A stretch of DNA of 53,757 nucleotides, taken from assembly GCA_038232935.1 (NCBI GenBank), contig JBBSMX010000012.1, positions 1-53,757 on the forward strand, read 5' to 3'. The DNA comes from JBBSMX01 sp038232935. Its GTDB lineage: Bacteria > Bacteroidota > Rhodothermia > Rhodothermales > JANQRZ01. The stretch's first letter is position 1, and each line of letters begins with the position of its first letter. The translations under genes and the position numbers were made by a program. Positions 42,203-50,748 of the stretch are shown here, piece by piece. The notes beneath the pieces were generated by a model. The model was not told where the DNA came from, searched no databases, and worked only from the letters and a program-made list of their open reading frames with translations.

Positions 42203-43819
42203 ATGCTCCCCCCCGACCCCGACGACTTCGCCGGCCTCCTCCGCGTCCGCCCCCTCACCGAGGACGACTACGACGCCGTCGTCCGCCTCCAGCGAGCCGG
42301 CTTCCCCGGCATGCCGCCGTGGACCCCGCGCGAGTTCGCCAGCCACATCGAGATCTTCCCCGACGGCCAGCTCGGCGTCGAGTACGACGGCCACCTCGTC
42401 GGCTCGTCCTCCAGCCTCATCGTGGACTTCGACGAGTACGGCGAGGGGCACGACTGGGACGCCATCACCGCGAACGGCCTCATCACGAACCACGACGCCG
42501 AGGGTGACACGCTCTACGGGATCGAAGTCGTCGTGGACCCGGCGTATCGGGGGCTCCGCATCGGGCGTCGGCTCTACGAGGCGCGCAAGGCGCTGGCGCG
42601 GCAGATGAACCTCCGCCGCATCATCGTCGGCGGCCGGCTGCCCGGCTTCCGCACGCAGGCCGGCGACATGAGCGTGGCCGAGTACGTCGAGCAGGTCATC
42701 CGCACGGACCTCCGCGACCCTGTCCTCACGTTCCAGCTCGCCAACGGCTTCGTCGTCAAACGGGTCGTGCGGGACTACCTGCCCGAGGACGGTGCCTCGC
42801 ACGGCCACGCCGTGATCTTGGAGTGGGTGAACCTCCACTACACCCCGCACCCGAAGCGGCGCACGCGGGCGACGTTCCCCGTCCGCGTCTGCACCGTGCA
42901 GTACCAGATGCGCGCCGTCGCCGACTTCGGCGACTTCGCGCGGCAGGTCGAGTTTTTCGTCGACGTGGCCGCCGGGTACGAGGCGGACTTCGTGGTCTTC
43001 CCGGAGATGTTCACGCTCCAGCTCCTCTCGTTCCTGCCGCCGCAGTTGCCGGGGGCGGGGGTCCGCCAGCTCACGCAGTTCACGCCGGAGCTGATGGAGA
43101 TGGGCCGCCGCCTCGCGCTGAAGTACAACGTCAACATCATCGCGGGCAGCCACTACACCGAGCGCGAGGACGGGCTCTACAACGTCGCTACCCTCTTTCA
43201 CCGCGACGGGCACACCGACGAGCAGGCCAAGCTCCACATCACTCCGAGCGAGCAGCGCTTCTGGGGGACGCGAGCGGGCCGTGCCATCCACGTGTTCGAC
43301 ACGGACCGGGGGAAGGTCGCCATCTCGATCTGCTACGACACCGAGTTCCCCGAGGTCGCGCGGATCGCGACGGCGAAGGGGGCGCAGATCCTCTTCGTGC
43401 CGTTCTGCACGGACAACCGGCAGGGCCACCTCCGCGTGATGCGCTGCGCCCAGGCCCGCGCCATCGAGAACCAGCTCTACGTCGTCACGAGCGGCTGCGT
43501 GGGCAACATCCCCTCGGTCGAGAACATGGACGTCCACTACGCGCAGTCCGGCATCTTCACCCCGAGCGACTTCCCATTCCCGCCCGACGGCATCGCCGGC
43601 CTCTGCGAGCCGAACGTCGAAACCGTCGTCGTGGCCGACCTCGACCTCGAAACGCTCCGCCGCAACCGCATCGACGGGACCGTCCGGACGTGGCGCGACC
43701 GCCGGCTCGATCTCTACGAAGTCGTCGAGAAAGAGCCGCCACCCGCTCCGGCCCCGCCGCGCGTGGTGAGCGCCGCGCCCTCCACCGAGATGCTGCACGG
43801 CGAACCGACGCACGGGTGA
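42203..43819 (+). CDS. GNAT acetyltransferase-nitrilase fusion
   Basis: The 538-residue protein has an N-terminal GNAT domain (LRVRPLTEDDYDAVVRLQ, then the acetyl-CoA loop VVDPAYRGLRIGRRLYEARK) and a C-terminal carbon-nitrogen hydrolase domain. The nitrilase triad is visible as Glu in VFPEMFTLQL, Lys in EQAKLHITPS and Cys in AISICYDTEFPE. Such two-domain proteins are common in Bacteroidota and may acetylate an amine and hydrolyse an amide or nitrile in sequence. Substrates are not known. It is divergent from the membrane-protein gene at 42007. Confidence 0.92.
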   Translation: MLPPDPDDFAGLLRVRPLTEDDYDAVVRLQRAGFPGMPPWTPREFASHIEIFPDGQLGVEYDGHLVGSSSSLIVDFDEYGEGHDWDAITANGLITNHDAEGDTLYGIEVVVDPAYRGLRIGRRLYEARKALARQMNLRRIIVGGRLPGFRTQAGDMSVAEYVEQVIRTDLRDPVLTFQLANGFVVKRVVRDYLPEDGASHGHAVILEWVNLHYTPHPKRRTRATFPVRVCTVQYQMRAVADFGDFARQVEFFVDVAAGYEADFVVFPEMFTLQLLSFLPPQLPGAGVRQLTQFTPELMEMGRRLALKYNVNIIAGSHYTEREDGLYNVATLFHRDGHTDEQAKLHITPSEQRFWGTRAGRAIHVFDTDRGKVAISICYDTEFPEVARIATAKGAQILFVPFCTDNRQGHLRVMRCAQARAIENQLYVVTSGCVGNIPSVENMDVHYAQSGIFTPSDFPFPPDGIAGLCEPNVETVVVADLDLETLRRNRIDGTVRTWRDRRLDLYEVVEKEPPPAPAPPRVVSAAPSTEMLHGEPTHG

Positions 43820-43821
43820 GC

Positions 43822-44009
43822 TTACAACCCGGCTACGGGCGCGCTCCGCTCCAGCGCCGCCTGCCGCTTGCCGAGCTGCGATGAGGCATACGTCAGCATC
43901 TCCGTCGCCGTCAGCACAACGGGTTCTGCTCGCCGCCGTAGGGTGCGAAGTAGTCCCCGAGGATGCCGACGACGAGCGGGAAGAGGGCTTCGGCCTCCTC
44001 CTCCATCAT
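43822..44009 (-). pseudogene. Small gene (about 62 residues) interrupted by one base
   Basis: ATG 44009 overlaps the stop of the upstream membrane-protein gene (ATGA) and gives MMEEEAEALFPLVVGILGDY through GGEQNPLC, stopping at 43911 after 32 residues. If one base is added near 43917 the frame continues VLTATEMLTYASSQLGKRQA to a stop at 43822, three bases past the stop of the opposing GNAT-nitrilase gene. The composition stays protein-like across the join, so this looks like one gene with a one-base deletion or a sequencing error. Confidence 0.5.
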
Positions 44010-44905
44010 GGCGCGGAGAGCACCGTCGCCTCCGGCCCTACCTTCGCGGCGAGGTCCCACAGCCCGATCCCCGCCAACAGCGCGAGGTTCGGGAAGAGCA
44101 GCGGCGCGAAGACGGGAGCTCCGTATACGATCCGGTCGCGCAGCAGCCCGCTCGCCGTCTCGGCCACCGACGGCATCAAGTGGAGCACGAAGCCGAGCAA
44201 CCCCACGGCCACCTGTAGCCCCAGCACGATCCAGCCGAGGCGGAGGTACGCGCGGTTCTGCGGCCAGCCGACGGCCACAGTGAGGTAGCCCACGGCGAGG
44301 GCCGCGCTCACCACCGGAATCCACTCCGTCGCGTGGAAGAACCCGTTCTGCGCGTGGTCGGCGAGGGTGAGGCCGAAGTTGCCGACGAAGCCAGCCAGGG
44401 CGAGGAACGCGATCCACTGCCCCCACTCGACGGACTCCGGCGGCACGAGGCGGTCGAGAAGCAGCAGGAACCCGACGCCCGTGAACGCGAGCGGGGCCAC
44501 GAACGGGGCCGAGTAGATGAGCGTGCGGAGCGTCTGGTACTGGAAGAACTGGCTCTCCAAGTGGAGGATCAGCCCAGCCACGCCGACGACGACCGCGCCC
44601 GCCCCGACGACGAGACCGATCCACCGCATCGCCCCCCGCTCGAACGAGATCCGTTCGGACGGCACCCGCTCACCCTCCCGCCGCGCCCGAAGGGCCAGCA
44701 CCAGCCCCACGCCGAGCGCGGCGGCTCCGGCCAGACAGAACACGAACGGCACCCATTCCGCCGGGTGCCGGAAGGCGTTGACGGAGTGGGCGACGTAGAT
44801 GTCGAGCGTGAGGAAGGCGAGGTTCGCGAAGGCGAACACCTCCACGAGGAGCCGCCGATCACTCGCCAGGCGTCGCCAGGGGAGGGGCAGGGGAGGAATT
44901 CGCAT
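44006..44905 (-). CDS. Eight-helix membrane protein paired with the octaheme cytochrome
   Basis: The 299-residue protein has eight predicted membrane segments (for example LVEVFAFANLAFLTLDIYVA, then AAALGVGLVLAL, IGLVVGAGAVVVGVAGLIL). Conserved-looking His residues sit in the helices (AHSVNAF, LHLESQF, ADHAQNGFFHATEW), as would fit a heme or quinone site. Its start lies 47 bp inside the end of the octaheme gene, so the two are coupled. I infer it anchors the cytochrome or connects it to the quinone pool. No family recognised. Confidence 0.7.
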   Translation of the reverse strand: MRIPPLPLPWRRLASDRRLLVEVFAFANLAFLTLDIYVAHSVNAFRHPAEWVPFVFCLAGAAALGVGLVLALRARREGERVPSERISFERGAMRWIGLVVGAGAVVVGVAGLILHLESQFFQYQTLRTLIYSAPFVAPLAFTGVGFLLLLDRLVPPESVEWGQWIAFLALAGFVGNFGLTLADHAQNGFFHATEWIPVVSAALAVGYLTVAVGWPQNRAYLRLGWIVLGLQVAVGLLGFVLHLMPSVAETASGLLRDRIVYGAPVFAPLLFPNLALLAGIGLWDLAAKVGPEATVLSAP

Positions 44906-46130
44906 GGGCGGAGAGGAGTTCTTCTGCGTGGGCCTTGATCTCGACGAACTGGGCGAGCAGCTCGTAGTTGCCGTGCCACTGAACGAAGTCGGCCCCGCCC
45001 ATGAAGGCCCCGTGTTTGGCCGTCCGTCCCCAGTAGTGCCAGTAGTCGAAGTACGTGAACTCGATGGGCTCGTCGAAGGGAGTGGCCGTGAGGACGCCGG
45101 CGTCGTAGAGCCGGTCCATAATGGCCTCGGCGGCGAGGACGCGCTCGTTGGTCGATTCGAGCACGGCCTCGGCCTCGGCGTAGAAGGCGTCGGTGTGGCT
45201 CGACGAGTGGCAGTTGCCGCAGACGGCCTTCATATTGTCCTGCGCCTGCACATAGGTCGGGCGGCGCTCGGAGACGGCGGCGAAGAGCCAGTACGAGAGG
45301 CGCTCGCTCGTGTCGTGGGTAACGCCGAGCCCGCCGAGGCCGCTCATGTGGCACGTCGCGCACGTCGGCACGGGCATGTCTGAGGTCGTGAGACGGAGGG
45401 GGTCGGCGCGGAGGTTCATCTCGTTGCGCTGGGCGTCGAAGAGGATGCCGTGCTTGGACTCCTCGTAGATCTCGATCTGGGAGTGGTCCGGCCCCATGTG
45501 GCACTGCCCGCACGTGCGCGGCAGCCGCGCGAGCTCCATCGAGGTGATGTGGCGTGCGTGGCAGGACGTACACGAGCCAATGCTCCCGTCGTCATTGGGC
45601 TGGCCGATCTTGTGGCACGAGACGCACCCGGCGGTGATAGCCGCCTCGCCTTCGAGGTGGGCGAGCGTGTTGGGCGTTCGGGCGACGGCACCGGGGTGAT
45701 AGCGCTCGGAGAAGGCGACCTGCTCGGCCGTGAACGGCTCGGCCCCCTCGATGGCGGCGTAGGCCGGAGCGGCGTGGCGGCTCCGCAAGAACTGGTCGTA
45801 CTGCGTGGCGTGGCACTGATCGCAGTTGAGCGCCGTGACCTCGGCCGAGAGCTCGAAGCCCCGGTGGTCGACGGCTTCCTGCCCCTCCCTCGTGCCGTGG
45901 CAGTCGAGGCACGAGGTGCCGACGAGGGCGTGTCGGCTCGCCTCGTACTCGACGACGATGGCGGGGGTCTCCTGGCGGTGGCACGTAGCGCACCGGCCTG
46001 TCGCCGCCACGGCCTCGGCCGTCGGCCGCTCGACGTCGAGGGCGGGCCGCTCATAGTTGACGAGCAGGGCCGCCACGATGAGCGCCGTCGCGAGCACTAC
46101 GGCGATGAACACGGCGCGGAACGTGGACAT
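44859..46130 (-). CDS. Octaheme c-type cytochrome, hydroxylamine-oxidoreductase-like
   Basis: The 423-residue protein has an N-terminal signal anchor (FRAVFIAVVLATALIVAALL) and eight CxxCH motifs: at 47, 74, 103, 169, 187, 207, 257 and 304 (CATCH, CLDCH, CDQCH, CVSCH, CTSCH, CGQCH, CATCH, CGNCH). The region after the eighth heme (YWHYWGRTAKHGAFMGGADF, then VQWHGNYELL) matches the helical C-terminus of the HAO family. HAO-type enzymes oxidise hydroxylamine or, in other lineages, reduce nitrite or NO. Whether the cross-linking tyrosine is present needs an alignment. The membrane gene 44006-44905 is coupled to it, and a regulator is divergent. Confidence 0.85.
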   Translation of the reverse strand: MSTFRAVFIAVVLATALIVAALLVNYERPALDVERPTAEAVAATGRCATCHRQETPAIVVEYEASRHALVGTSCLDCHGTREGQEAVDHRGFELSAEVTALNCDQCHATQYDQFLRSRHAAPAYAAIEGAEPFTAEQVAFSERYHPGAVARTPNTLAHLEGEAAITAGCVSCHKIGQPNDDGSIGSCTSCHARHITSMELARLPRTCGQCHMGPDHSQIEIYEESKHGILFDAQRNEMNLRADPLRLTTSDMPVPTCATCHMSGLGGLGVTHDTSERLSYWLFAAVSERRPTYVQAQDNMKAVCGNCHSSSHTDAFYAEAEAVLESTNERVLAAEAIMDRLYDAGVLTATPFDEPIEFTYFDYWHYWGRTAKHGAFMGGADFVQWHGNYELLAQFVEIKAHAEELLSAHANSSPAPPLATPGE

Positions 46131-46144
46131 GGCAGGGAGAGATG

Positions 46145-46168
46145 AAATGGGATAATCAGGTCCCAATT
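46145..46168. promoter_or_regulatory. Candidate operator between octaheme gene and Rrf2 regulator
   Basis: The imperfect dyad aatggga-taatcagg-tcccaatt lies in the AT-rich part of the 128-bp divergent gap, with exact arms tggga (46148-46152) and tccca (46161-46165). Rrf2 regulators bind such palindromes near the promoters they control. The arms are short, so the call is tentative. Confidence 0.35.
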
Positions 46169-46258
46169 AAGCACAGAGTACCCGAGAAAACAAGGGCCTC
46201 GGGACGGGTACCAGCCAAAAACGCCTCAGCGTATACTCCCCCTTTCGCTACGCCCCCT

Positions 46259-46696
46259 ATGATTCTCTCGAAAGCCTGCGAGTACGGGCTCCGTGCCGCG
46301 CTACACCTCGCCGCGACCGATCCCGCCTCCTACGTCCCGATCCGGACGGTGAGCGAGGCGCTCGGCATCCCGTACCCCTACCTCGCCAAGATCGCCCAGA
46401 CACTCGTACAGCACGGCATCCTCACGTCGTCGCGGGGTGCCGCTGGCGGCATCCGGCTGGCGCGGGCGGCCGATGTGATCACGCTGAAGGAGATCGTCCT
46501 GGCCATGGACGGCCCGGCGCTTTTCCGGTCGTGCGTCCTCGGACTGCCGGGGTGCGGCGACGAGCGGTCGTGCCCGCTCCACGACGAGTGGGCGGTGGTG
46601 CGCGCGCGCATCGAGACCGTGCTGGCGCAGACTACGCTTGCGGCCCTCGGCGAGCGGCTCGCGGCGGGAGAGGGACGCCTCGGCACGACGGTATAG
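46259..46696 (+). CDS. Rrf2-family transcriptional regulator, iron-sulfur type
   Basis: The 145-residue protein has the Rrf2 winged helix (MILSKACEYGLRAALHLA, then GIPYPYLAKIAQTLVQHGIL and SSRGAAGGIRLAR). Three cysteines at 92, 99 and 105 (CVLGLPGCGDERSC) match the spacing of cluster-binding members such as NsrR and IscR. It is divergent from the octaheme cytochrome gene, so an NO- or nitrite-responsive role like NsrR is a reasonable inference. Confidence 0.88.
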   Translation: MILSKACEYGLRAALHLAATDPASYVPIRTVSEALGIPYPYLAKIAQTLVQHGILTSSRGAAGGIRLARAADVITLKEIVLAMDGPALFRSCVLGLPGCGDERSCPLHDEWAVVRARIETVLAQTTLAALGERLAAGEGRLGTTV

Positions 46697-46723
46697 GGCA
46701 CGCCTTAAATGCCCTTGGGGCTA

Positions 46724-47563
46724 TCACCGAGCGGGCAGCCGGGCGTCCGAAATCACAAACGAAGCCGCCGCCGCCTCGTCGAACCGGTCCGTCCCGTAGA
46801 GCCAGCCGCCTGTGAGCCGCATCGGGATCGTCACGCCGTCGAACGTCCGCTCCTCCTCGACACGGAAGCCGTAGGGAAGCAGCTGGGCGGGCTTCCCCTC
46901 GGCCTCGCCCCACCGGTCGAGCGTTACCTCACGCAGCGCGCCGGCGGGTCCGACGCGGAGCGTGACCGCAACGGCCTCGCCGTCGACGGCGAGCGTGTAC
47001 CGCGCCCGGTCCTCATCGACGGCCTCCCACGTGACGCTCGGGTGGAGGAGTGCCGTCGGGCACCACATTCCCTCCGCGATGAGTCGGCCCCGCGACGAAC
47101 GGGTGACGTCAGGGCCGCTGCCCACAGGGATGGGGACGGACCCGAGGAGGGCAATGTCCACGCCGCCCTGCCTCTGGTAGTAGTGGTCGCGGACGCGGAC
47201 GGGCAGCCCCTTCATCCTGGCCTCGGCGGTCCAGACGAACCCCCGGCGGGGAGCCAGCGTCTCGACGGCGGTGAGCTTGGTCGAGGGACCGCCCGGCGTG
47301 GGTGTCATCGTGCCGCTCATCCACAGCCTGCACGCGGGCGCGAGCGGGGTGCCGAACGGGATGGCGTGGCGGAGGTAGCGCTGAGCCGGCTCGGGAAGCC
47401 CGGCGAGGTCGGCCTCCGAGAAAACGGGGAGCGCGTCCGGTACGGCGAAGAGGTCGCCCTCGACACGGTCGGCATGGCAGTCGGAGAGGACGCGGCGGGT
47501 GCCGAGGACGGCTATGGCGAGTGCTGCGACGCCGGTGAGGGTCCAGAGAATGGGGTGACGCAT
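46724..47563 (-). CDS. DUF6544-like protein with membrane anchor
   Basis: The 279-residue protein starts with a membrane helix (ILWTLTGVAALAIAVLGTRR) and continues ADLAGLPEPAQRYLRHAIPF, which is typical of DUF6544-type proteins (LP-x-PV-x-RYL). The rest is beta-rich with ARMKGLPVRVRDHYYQRQGG and TRSSRGRLIAEGMWCPTALL. Function unknown. It is convergent with the Rrf2 gene, with 27 bp between stops. Confidence 0.65.
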   Translation of the reverse strand: MRHPILWTLTGVAALAIAVLGTRRVLSDCHADRVEGDLFAVPDALPVFSEADLAGLPEPAQRYLRHAIPFGTPLAPACRLWMSGTMTPTPGGPSTKLTAVETLAPRRGFVWTAEARMKGLPVRVRDHYYQRQGGVDIALLGSVPIPVGSGPDVTRSSRGRLIAEGMWCPTALLHPSVTWEAVDEDRARYTLAVDGEAVAVTLRVGPAGALREVTLDRWGEAEGKPAQLLPYGFRVEEERTFDGVTIPMRLTGGWLYGTDRFDEAAAASFVISDARLPAR

Positions 47564-47999
47564 GGCGAAGGGGGTCGTAGTGAAGCTGGTCGTTGCTATT
47601 TCAACCTACGGTGGCACTCGGGGAGGCGGACGCCGGGATGGCGAGCGTGCATTCGTGGGGACCGGCCTCTCTCACATGTGAGGCCGTCCCCCACACCCGC
47701 TGCCGAACATGCCGGCTGGCGGTCCCGTTAATCTTTCTCATCTCTCATCCAGCCCACTCATCACGAGACCCTCGTGCCCGACCCCGCTCAGCACGCTCGC
47801 GACTTCCCGTCACACGGCGAGCCGACGCACGGCTGAGCCGACGCGCTCAGTACACGTAGTGGGGTACTCTGGGCGTATCCCGACCGCAGGCTCGACAACT
47901 ACAGCGACGATCTCTGACCCTCCGCCCAAACACGCTCAACGCACGTAGCTGCCTGCGTTGAGGTCGATGGTGCAGCGGGGAGATGATTGGGAGGAGACG
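47564..47999. other. Intergenic stretch with hairpins and a duplicated C-terminal tag
   Basis: No complete gene is seen in these 436 bp. The palindrome ctcacatgtgag (47671-47682) is the centre of a longer stem whose arms begin gggga and end tcccc (47657-47690). At 47813-47836 the sequence encodes HGEPTHG plus a stop, matching 22 of 24 bases at the end of the GNAT-nitrilase gene 4 kb away. A further hairpin at 47935-47962 is listed as a terminator. Confidence 0.5.
47935..47962 (-). terminator. Hairpin after the PBP2 gene
   Basis: The arms ctcaacgca (47935-47943) and tgcgttgag (47954-47962) are perfect 9-bp complements around a ten-base loop, 38 bp after the PBP2 stop in the direction of transcription. 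A short T-containing stretch (gtgttt) follows. Confidence 0.5.
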
Positions 48000-49832
48000 C
48001 TACGGAGCAGCGGACGGTTCGTGGCTTCGTACCTCGTTCAAGACGCGGTCCACGAGCGGGCGGCGCTCCGGCGCGATGTCGCCGAAGAGGTAGTGCTCGG
48101 CCATCAGGCTCGCAATCGGGGCCGCCGCGACGGCCCCGAAGCCCGCGTTCTCCACGAGTACCGCAATCGCAATCGTCGGGTGCTCGTAGGGCGCAAACGC
48201 GATGAAGAGGGCGTGGTCCTCGCCGTGCGGGTTCTGCGCCGTCCCCGTCTTCCCGGCCATCGCGAAGCGGTCCGTGTTCACCGACCGCGCCGTGCCGCCC
48301 TCGACGACGCTCCGCATCGCCTGGCGCACGAACGCCATGTGGTCGGGGTGGATGGGGAGCCGGGTCGGTCGCTGCACGCCGGGCTCCACCGGCTTATCCG
48401 TGTCCGGGTTCGAGAAGCTCTTGGCGAAGTGGGGCGAGACGAGCGTGCCGCCGTTGGCGAGGGCCGCGACATAGCGGGCGAGCTGGAGCGGCGTCACCTC
48501 CAGGTCGCCCTGGCCGATGCCGAGCGAGACGAGGTAGCCGCGCGTCCACGTGCCGTAGGTCCGGCTGAAGTACGACGAGTCCGGCCACAGGCCGTCACCG
48601 GCGAAGGGGAGGTCCGTCGGGAACGGCACGCCGAAGCCGAAGCGATGGCCCCACACCGTCCACTTCGAGAAGTCGAGGGCCAGCATCGCCCGGTAGAAGT
48701 ACACGTCGCACGAGACGCGGATGGCGTCGGACAGGTTCACCCGGCCGTGCGCGGCGTCATCGTGGAAGACGTGGCCGCCGTAGACGAACGAGCCGGGGCA
48801 GGTGATGGTGGTCTGCGGCGTGAGCGTGCCGGTCTCCAGCCCGACGAGCGCCATGAACGGCTTGATCGTCGAGCCCATCGGCTGCTCGGTGAGCGCGGCG
48901 CGGTCGAAGAGCGGCCGGGCGGGGTCGGCGTTGAGCCGCTGCCAGACGGCGGGCCGAATGGGCGGGACGAGGTCGGCGGGGTCGTAGTCCGGCGCGCTGA
49001 CGAAGGCGAGCACATCGCCGGTGTTCGGGTCGAGGGCGACGGCGGCCCCGCGCTTGTTCACGAACAGGCTCTCGGCGAAGGCCTGGAGGTCGGCGTCGAG
49101 GCCGAGCGTGAGGTCGTAGCCGGCCACCGGCGCAATGTCTTCGCTCCCCCCCTTCCACTGTCCCCGGACGCGACCACGCACGTCCACCTCCTCGTAGGCC
49201 GTGCCGGGCCGCCCGCGCAGCTCCTCCTCGTAGGCCCGCTCCATCCCCGTCAGCCCGACGATGTCGCCGAGCGCGTAGGGTTCGCCTGCGGCCTGCCGCC
49301 GCTCCAACTCCGCCTCGCCGATCTCGCCGACGGTGCCGTAGACGAACGGGGCCGGGATGCCGCCGGGATACGCCCGCCGCTGCCCCTCGTTGACGGCGAC
49401 GCCCGAGAATGCGTAGAGGCCTTCTTCGAGCCGCCCGATCTCGTCCACCGTCAGCCCGCTCGCCACGGGGCTCAGCGCGAAGGGGTTGTAGTGCCGCGCC
49501 GCCCGCACGTGCGCGGCCACGGTCGAGTCGGGCAGGCCGAGGAGCACCGCCAGCGCCGCCGTCCGGGTCGTGTCAAAGCGGTACGGGAGGACGGTGACGG
49601 AAAACGCATCGGTGTTGCCGACGAGGAGGACGCCGTTGCGGTCGAACATCCGGCCGCGCGGGGGGAGGACGGCCCGCTCGCGCACCGCGTTCTCCCGCGC
49701 CTCGGCGGCGTACTCCGGCTCATCCACGAGTTGGAGCTGGATCAACCGTCCCGCGAACGCGAGGCCGGCGAGGAGGACGAGGCCGATGAAGATGCGCAGG
49801 CGCGTCCGGTAGGTGGGGGGGGCATCGCTCAT
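48000..49832 (-). CDS. mrdA: Penicillin-binding protein 2
   Basis: The 610-residue class B PBP crosslinks peptidoglycan during cell elongation. An N-terminal membrane helix (RLRIFIGLVLLAGLAFAGRL) is followed by RENAVRERAVLPPRGRMFDR, the dimerisation region. The active site is Ser in MGSTIKPFMAL, then SCD in VSCDVYFYRAML, and AMAGKTGTAQN. The usual partner rodA is not next to it; the stop of a small lipoprotein gene overlaps its start (ATGA). Confidence 0.95.
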   Translation of the reverse strand: MSDAPPTYRTRLRIFIGLVLLAGLAFAGRLIQLQLVDEPEYAAEARENAVRERAVLPPRGRMFDRNGVLLVGNTDAFSVTVLPYRFDTTRTAALAVLLGLPDSTVAAHVRAARHYNPFALSPVASGLTVDEIGRLEEGLYAFSGVAVNEGQRRAYPGGIPAPFVYGTVGEIGEAELERRQAAGEPYALGDIVGLTGMERAYEEELRGRPGTAYEEVDVRGRVRGQWKGGSEDIAPVAGYDLTLGLDADLQAFAESLFVNKRGAAVALDPNTGDVLAFVSAPDYDPADLVPPIRPAVWQRLNADPARPLFDRAALTEQPMGSTIKPFMALVGLETGTLTPQTTITCPGSFVYGGHVFHDDAAHGRVNLSDAIRVSCDVYFYRAMLALDFSKWTVWGHRFGFGVPFPTDLPFAGDGLWPDSSYFSRTYGTWTRGYLVSLGIGQGDLEVTPLQLARYVAALANGGTLVSPHFAKSFSNPDTDKPVEPGVQRPTRLPIHPDHMAFVRQAMRSVVEGGTARSVNTDRFAMAGKTGTAQNPHGEDHALFIAFAPYEHPTIAIAVLVENAGFGAVAAAPIASLMAEHYLFGDIAPERRPLVDRVLNEVRSHEPSAAP

Positions 49833-50338
49833 CGGCTGGGTCGGAGATCGGCCGATTCGAGGTGCCACCGGAGCTGGGCGGGCGTCGCACCGGGCACGTC
49901 GTTGACGCGGCGGACGGTATAGGTCCCCGTGAACGTCTGATCGTCGCCCGAGGTGGTCCGAGCGCGCACGATGACGGGGACGGTCACGAAGATCGACCCG
50001 GCCGCCCCCTCCGGGTCGGACGGCAGGCCGACCTCGGCCGCGACGCTCGCCGTCTCAGTGAAACCGGCGGCGAAGGCATCGTAGGTCTGTCCGTCGGCCG
50101 GGCCGCCCTCGCCCCACCGCGCGTAGGCGCGGCGGTAGTCGCGCGCGTCGATGGCAGCGTAATACCGGCGGACGACGTCGGCTGCCGCCTCGGCACCGAG
50201 CGAGTCGGCGACGCTTGCGGAAGGCGTATGGGCGGGCGAATCCGCGTCGGCAGGCGGAGGGATCGGGGACGGTGCGTCCCGGCATCCCCCGAGGGCGAAG
50301 GCGGAAGCGAGCATGAGGACGAGTCGGAGAACACGCAT
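49829..50338 (-). CDS. Lipoprotein of unknown function, NTF2-like
   Basis: The 169-residue protein has a lipoprotein signal (MRVLRLVLMLASAFALGGC with a lipobox Leu-Gly-Gly-Cys). A Pro/Ala-rich linker is followed by AADVVRRYYAAIDARDYRRA, which looks like the first helices of an NTF2-like domain. The rest is beta-rich (GTYTVRRVNDVPGATPAQLR). Its stop overlaps the PBP2 start, suggesting a cell-envelope role. Confidence 0.75.
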   Translation of the reverse strand: MRVLRLVLMLASAFALGGCRDAPSPIPPPADADSPAHTPSASVADSLGAEAAADVVRRYYAAIDARDYRRAYARWGEGGPADGQTYDAFAAGFTETASVAAEVGLPSDPEGAAGSIFVTVPVIVRARTTSGDDQTFTGTYTVRRVNDVPGATPAQLRWHLESADLRPSR

Positions 50339-50358
50339 GGGAATGGGGCGGGAATGGG

Positions 50359-50724
50359 CTACGCCGCGTCGAGCCAGCCGCCGGTGAAGCCCGGCCCGCT
50401 TCAGCCCCGTCACGAGCGGCGGGCAGGCGCGCAGGAGCCGCCAGAGGAGCCCGCTGCGGTGGTTCTCCATCGCCAGCACAATCGGCTCCTGGTTGAGAGC
50501 GAAGTGGTGCGGGCGAGGGCCTCGGCGCGGGGCATCCAGCCACGCTCGACGGCGACGGGGTAGCATGAGAGTGCGAAACCGACGGCGGCGATGCTGGCCG
50601 GCGTGTCCGGGTGCGTGCTGTCCACCACGAGCCCGTTCGCGGGATTGCACTCCTTGCGGAAGTAGGTGAACGACGTGCGCTGGACCCGGTCGAGGAGGGC
50701 GTCGTCGGCAGGAGGATGCGGCAT
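50359..50724 (-). pseudogene. Glycoamylase-family gene reduced to its two ends
   Basis: From ATG 50724 the frame reads as the N-terminus of a bacterial glycoamylase (LLDRVQRTSFTYFRKECNPA, then SIAAVGFALSCYPVAVERGW) to about residue 72. Near 50510 the homology jumps, in another frame, to the C-terminal end of the same family (FALNQEPIVLAMENHRSGLL, WRLLRACPPLVTGLKRAG). A further base shift is needed to read the final FTGGWLDAA and stop at 50359. Family members run to roughly 430-480 residues, so some 300 or more codons are lost. The gene cannot make an active enzyme. Confidence 0.8.
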
Positions 50725-50748
50725 GGGGCCGTTGGCGGGTGTCGTAGG

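Noticed and set aside
42146..43813. 555-codon open frame opposite the GNAT-nitrilase gene
   Set aside because: Same mirror effect. The composition (Val/Asp/Arg repeats) is not protein-like, and the plus strand carries both catalytic domains.
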